A stretch of DNA of 64,000 nucleotides from Apiospora phragmitis (Eukaryota; Ascomycota; Sordariomycetes; Amphisphaeriales; Apiosporaceae). The stretch's first letter is position 1. Every line of letters starts with the position of its first letter. Positions 59,901-64,000 of the stretch are shown piece by piece. The stretch covers positions 806,001 through 870,000 of the forward strand of contig JAQQWL010000004.1 in assembly GCA_038363925.1 (NCBI GenBank), read 5' to 3'. Made by a program: the position numbers and the translations under genes. The notes below the pieces were generated by a model that searched no databases, had not been told where the DNA came from, and saw nothing but the letters and a program-made list of their open reading frames with translations.

Positions 59901-62085
59901 AAACGGCGCCGCTCCTAACCTATTTCGATCCCGAAAAACTAATACGGCTAAAAACAAACGCTTTTAAATTCGTAATAATTAGAACCCTTTTTTAAAAAGG
60001 TGCCGGAAATTATTAATACCCGGTCTCCTTCTACTTTAAAAAGTTTTCCGAGGCAGAGCTTAATTATAATATATTAAATTAAAAGATACTCGCGATAATA
60101 TTATACTTTAAATATTAAAAGCATTATTTAAAAAAAATAAAATATATTATCGAAATATTTTCGAATTATTAAAACTTATAAAGCTTTATAAAAATTAATA
60201 AATTAAATAATCGCTAAATATATTAATATATATATTTAACCCTTGTTAATTTTATAATTATTTATTAACCGAATAAAAATAACCCCGCTAATAATTTATT
60301 AAAACGGCTAAATTATATTATTAATACGGGTAATAATTTAATACTATTACCTACTTTAAAAAAAAAACTAATAATAAATATTAGCTCTCTAAAAGGCAGG
60401 CCTCGCGTACTAGCCTAAATAATATACGAAATAAAATCAACGCCTAAACGCGTTATCTTAATTTAAATAATAACCCGTTAAAAGGCGAAAAATTCGGTAC
60501 AACGAGAAGACCCGCTATCGTTAAAAATTAGTCCTAATTTAAAAACCTTTATTAACTAAGCTTAAAAAAAGGACGAAGCTTATTAACGAAGGTAAAAAAG
60601 CTTAAAGGCCGAGGCGGATTCGAAATATTAATAAGTAATAATAATAAATAAATTATTATATTTTAATAAAAAAATATATATTTTTAAATAAATATTATTC
60701 CGAGTATAATTATTATAGGTATATCACGATAACCTTTTTAACGGCTATTTCGGGCGCGATTATATAATAAAACTTTTCGAAAAAAAGTTTTTATTAACCC
60801 GATTTATAAAAGGACGTAGCTATATATATAAAGGCCTATGTTATATATCTCGGCTTTAAGGCGAAATATTATCGTTTATACGGTAAACTTGCCTCGTTAC
60901 CCTAGCCTAGCCGTTTAAAAAAAGAGTATAATATAAACTTTATTATAAGCCTGCTTAACTCCTTTTATAAATAATAATTTATCGATATTATCCTTATAAT
61001 AATAAACCGATATAATAAGCTATCCTTTTTTTTCCTCGTATTAAAAATAATTAATACCGTTAAATTAATATAACTATTTTATTAAAAAATCAAGTATTAA
61101 TTTAATAACTTAAAAGGGCTCTTTTTAAATAAGGGCTTAATTTTTATTAATAACTTTTAATTATAATTTTATTTCGAAAATAAAGTAAAACTAAAGTATT
61201 CGATAATATTTCACTTATAAATAAACGGCTAAACCGAGAAAATAAATTAAGTTCTTAAAATATATTTAAAATATTACGTAGCGGAATACCTTAAATTATA
61301 ACCGAATTTATTATATATAGTATTTTATATTATTAATTTTTTAATAAATTTAATAATAAGGCTATCGCTATTTAAAACTATGTATAATTATTAACTAAAC
61401 TTTCGTATATTTATTAAAAATAACTCTTTTATAAAAAAGGTATTAATAATTAAAAATAAGTTATTAAAACTATAAAACTTACGAATAAAAATAAAAAAAC
61501 GTTAAAAGAAAATAATAAAATCTTAAGCGAAATACTATAATTTTTATTATAAATTAATTATTTTTAAAATTAAATAAATAATAAGGTTCTTTATTAAAAA
61601 CTTAAAGGTTTAGAATAAGAAACTAGCCTTAAAGTTTATCGGTCCGTTCCGAGTTTTCGAGCGTATCGGGACGTTAGTGTACCGGCTAGCTTTATTAGAG
61701 AAATATTTTCGCTTTTATAATATATTTTTTATCTAATTATTAAAGCTATAAAAAGTAATATCTTTTAATATTTTATTAATACCGGAGCTAGAAGATAATA
61801 AAGAATAAGAGGTAAAAGAGGTTAGGGAAAAGATGCGTTAAAAAGGGCGATAATATTATTTAATAAAATAAAAAGGTTAACTTATCGAATATAATTAATA
61901 AGAACCGGCCGAAAATTTAATAAACGCTTTTATAAAAGTAGTTTAATATAAAAAAAAGAATTAAGTTATATTACTAGTTATAAAACGGAGAAGCAGGTTT
62001 TATAAATTATTATTATAAAGGTAAAACCGGCTTTAAAACCTTTATTATTTATTTATTTAATTAGTTTAAAAAAAGGCCGAAGCCG

Positions 62086-62163
62086 GACCCCGATAAGATT
62101 CGAACTTATTTATTTAAATAATAAAACTAAAAAATCTACGCCTTATTAATTAGTTACGGGGTT
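62086..62163 (-). other. tRNA-like relic inside the chromovirus
   Basis: On the minus strand a 78-nt stretch keeps a 7-base acceptor pairing (AACCCCG with CGGGGTC, first pair A-C). It also has a perfect 5-bp T-stem with loop TTCGAAT and a variable arm of about 11 nt that pairs with itself, as in class II tRNAs. The D-arm and anticodon arm are AT-rich, and the anticodon cannot be assigned after RIP. It is a decayed tRNA gene or a tRNA-derived repeat. Confidence 0.5.
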
Positions 62164-63512
62164 TATATTACGCCGAGGAATTCATTTTATTACGAAAAAG
62201 AAACTAAAACAAAAACCTAACGGTACGACTATTTAAAACGCTAAGCTTAAGAGGCCTAACTCGTTTTTAAAATAAGTAGCCCAGTTTTCGGCGATATCCT
62301 TATAAAGGGAGGCGAGAAATATAAAAGCTCGCTTTTTAATAAAATTAAAAACTATATTTTAAATAATAAAACCGCGGTCGCGACGAAAAAGGCGTAATAA
62401 AACCATAGTTTTAAAAACGTTAACCTTTTTTATAATTTAACGAAATATTAACGGAATAAACCCGTAATTAATAAATATAAAATATTTACGGTATTAATAT
62501 TAAAAAAGGCGAAACGTTTACGTAAAGCGTCTTTTCGCGAAGCGTATTTTTAACGGTAAACGATTAAGCTTATTTATTCGTAATATTACCGTTAATAAAA
62601 CAGGGTCGGGACTTAAAAACTTGCCGTAAAAATCTTATTACTTTAATAAACTTTTTTAAGCCGGAAATTCCGAACTCGGCTTTATAGCCTTTTATTACGC
62701 GGTAAAAAGAAACGACGAAACGGCATAAAATATTACCCGTACGGCGGCGGAGCTCGATAAAAAAAATAAAGGCATCGTCGTTATTAACCTTTTAAAAGTA
62801 TTCTATTAAGCCCAAAAACACGATAGCGACGATTTAGAAATCTCCGACCAGCGCGTTAAAAACTTTTTAAAAAAGCTTAATTAAAACGCCTCGAAAACGA
62901 ATCGATACGATAAATTTATAACCTCGTAAGTCTTATTATTATTATAATAGCTTATTTTAAAATTAAACTAACCGTAAACTAGGGATTAGAGATTAATAAA
63001 AAAATAATTAAACTTAGGGCGCTCGTTAATAAAGGGTTTATAAACGAAAGCCTATAACGAAACGTAAGGATAATAAAACGAATTAGGCGCGATAAATAAA
63101 ATACCGCCGTCGTAACTATTAAATAATTAAATATATTAAAAAACGGCGGTTATTATAATATAAAAAAAGAAATTCGTAATAGTTCCTATTTAAAAACGTA
63201 TAAATAAACAACTAAATCGTAGTATAAAATAACGAATTATTATTAATCGAAACGGAAAGAATTAATTAAATCTTAAAATAACTTTATTTTAAAATTATAA
63301 AAAGCTTATCGCAATTATTTATATATTTACCTAAAAATATTTATTAACGCATTAATAATATAATACGCGATCCCTTTACTTTTATTTACTCCACACCTTT
63401 ACTACCCTTTACTAAAACACCTCGCGAAAATTACGAAACATATTCGTTTCTATTACTTAAAGATCTTACGCTAAAAATATAGCAAGGATTACTAAATAAA
63501 AAAGGGGATAAT

Positions 63513-63682
63513 TATAACAGGATAAAAAAAGTATCCGTATATTTTATAGCTCCCGGGCCTCTTTCCTTCTAGTTTCCTTATAATATCTCATATTCCCGTA
63601 AAGAATATATATGGGACAAGCGTTAGCTTTATTTTATCACACCTGTATACTGCTAATACCTAGGGATCGATGCACTTTCATA
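63513..63682 (+). repeat. 3' LTR of the chromovirus
   Basis: 170 bases, from TATAACAGGA to CTTTCATA. It is less mutated than the 5' copy at several positions (for example CACACCTGTATACTGC). Followed by ATAAT, the target duplication. Confidence 0.92.
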
Positions 63683-63687
63683 ATAAT

Positions 63688-64000
63688 TTCCGGTATTAAT
63701 AACGGTATTATATTTAATACCACGTTAAAAAGAATCGTATAAAGCTTCGAATTTTAAAAAGTATTAATAATTTTTTATATAAACTCGAGATCACTTTACG
63801 AATACTTAATTAAACTAAGAATAACGAATAAGAAAAAACTAATAATTAATATTATATCGCTTTAGGAATTATATAAAAAAAAGGAGATATTAGAGGTTTA
63901 TTATATCGATAATAGAGATAATCCGGTAAATACCTTCACTAAAATATTCTCAAATAAGGCCCTCGAGCAGCTAGTCTTAACGAATAGCCTTACCGTATAT
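63688..64000 (+). mobile_element. Ty1/copia RNase H, second half, continuing past the window
   Basis: Resumes the copia frame after the nested insertion: GINNGIIFNTTLKRI, then SRSLYEYLIKLRITNKKK and YYIDNRDNPVNTFTK, the end of the Ty1/copia RNase H. The partner of any copia LTR lies to the right of the window. Confidence 0.82.

Larger units (their letters stand above)
56820..63682 (+). mobile_element. Ty3/gypsy chromovirus, complete, nested in the copia element, RIP-degraded
   Basis: A 6863-bp element with 170-bp LTRs at both ends and the 5-bp duplication ATAAT at 56815-56819 and 63683-63687. Gag-like residues lie at about 57050-58100. Reverse transcriptase lies at about 58930-59500 (FPSDRVASYIINFEPGTEP, YSLSYSELQILRE, and GTEP-type context). 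The integrase zinc and core region is near 60710-61300 (HDNLFNGYFGRDYI). A chromodomain is near 61850-61930 (YYLIK, then EYN and EPAENLINAF), which defines chromoviruses. A polypurine tract AAAAAAGGGG precedes the right LTR. Stops fill all frames. The 1.5 kb between the chromodomain and the right LTR is not typical of the family. Confidence 0.9.
48441..64000. other. AT-rich, RIP-type heterochromatic block
   Basis: About 15.5 kb of strongly AT-rich DNA with very frequent TpA, hardly any open frame over 60 codons, and only transposon relics. This is the signature of repeat-induced point mutation in ascomycetes. The block continues beyond the window. Confidence 0.93.

Noticed and set aside
1..64000. 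CRISPR arrays, bacterial operons or riboswitches
   Set aside because: The DNA is fungal nuclear; no array of spaced direct repeats was seen, and no TPP-riboswitch-type gene context is present.

Overview
The window is filamentous-fungal nuclear DNA (Ascomycota, Pezizomycotina, most likely a Sordariomycete). The genes have several short GT-AG introns of about 50-110 bp, some with CTAAC-type branch sites. The conserved proteins (RPN9, the complex I 40 kDa subunit, DAM1, aconitase, RBD2, GAA1) read like those of that group. The last 15.5 kb are TpA-rich, stop-riddled transposons of the kind left by repeat-induced point mutation (RIP). I cannot fix the genus.

Layout. Positions 1-9909 hold ordinary genes: a SprT-like/HMG-box protease (-), an alpha/beta hydrolase (+), RPN9 (-) divergent from a complex I NDUFA9-type subunit (+), and an EFM5-type lysine methyltransferase (+). 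Positions 10311-11684 are a complete but mutated Tc1/mariner element with 34-bp inverted repeats and TA flanks. Positions 13507-29054 hold a tRNA-Ser(UGA) with an intron, a BUD20-type zinc-finger gene, DAM1 (-), a CSR1-like Sec14 protein, mitochondrial aconitase, an RBD2-type rhomboid and GAA1. Two tRNA-Ala(AGC) genes follow. Positions 30.6-36.2 kb are accessory: an F-box gene, a DUF7587-type gene and an F-box/ankyrin gene, all on the minus strand. Positions 37.5-40.0 kb hold deoxyribose-phosphate aldolase divergent from a transcription factor that has the middle regulatory domain but no Zn2Cys6 domain. Further on are a hypothetical gene, a 3'-truncated GH71 alpha-1,3-glucanase meeting a small antisense gene tail to tail, and a degenerate F-box gene.

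From about 48.44 kb to the end is a nested transposon graveyard: a Fot1/pogo transposase relic (-), a 1.9-kb inverted-repeat element, and a Ty1/copia element whose RNase H region is split by a complete Ty3/gypsy chromovirus (56820-63682). The chromovirus has two 170-bp LTRs and a 5-bp ATAAT target duplication.

The most important general observation concerns sequence quality. Most conserved genes carry a single-base frameshift, nearly always a loss of one base in a short homopolymer (often CCC to CC or GGG to GG). In every tested gene, undoing it gives an exon total divisible by three and a protein of sensible length. This points to systematic consensus indel errors rather than pseudogenes, and CDS coordinates below span those breaks. 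I found no clearly novel system. The best leads are the DUF7587 protein, whose motif layout recalls ADP-ribosyltransferase folds, the tRNA-like relic inside the chromovirus, and the transcription factor without a DNA-binding domain.
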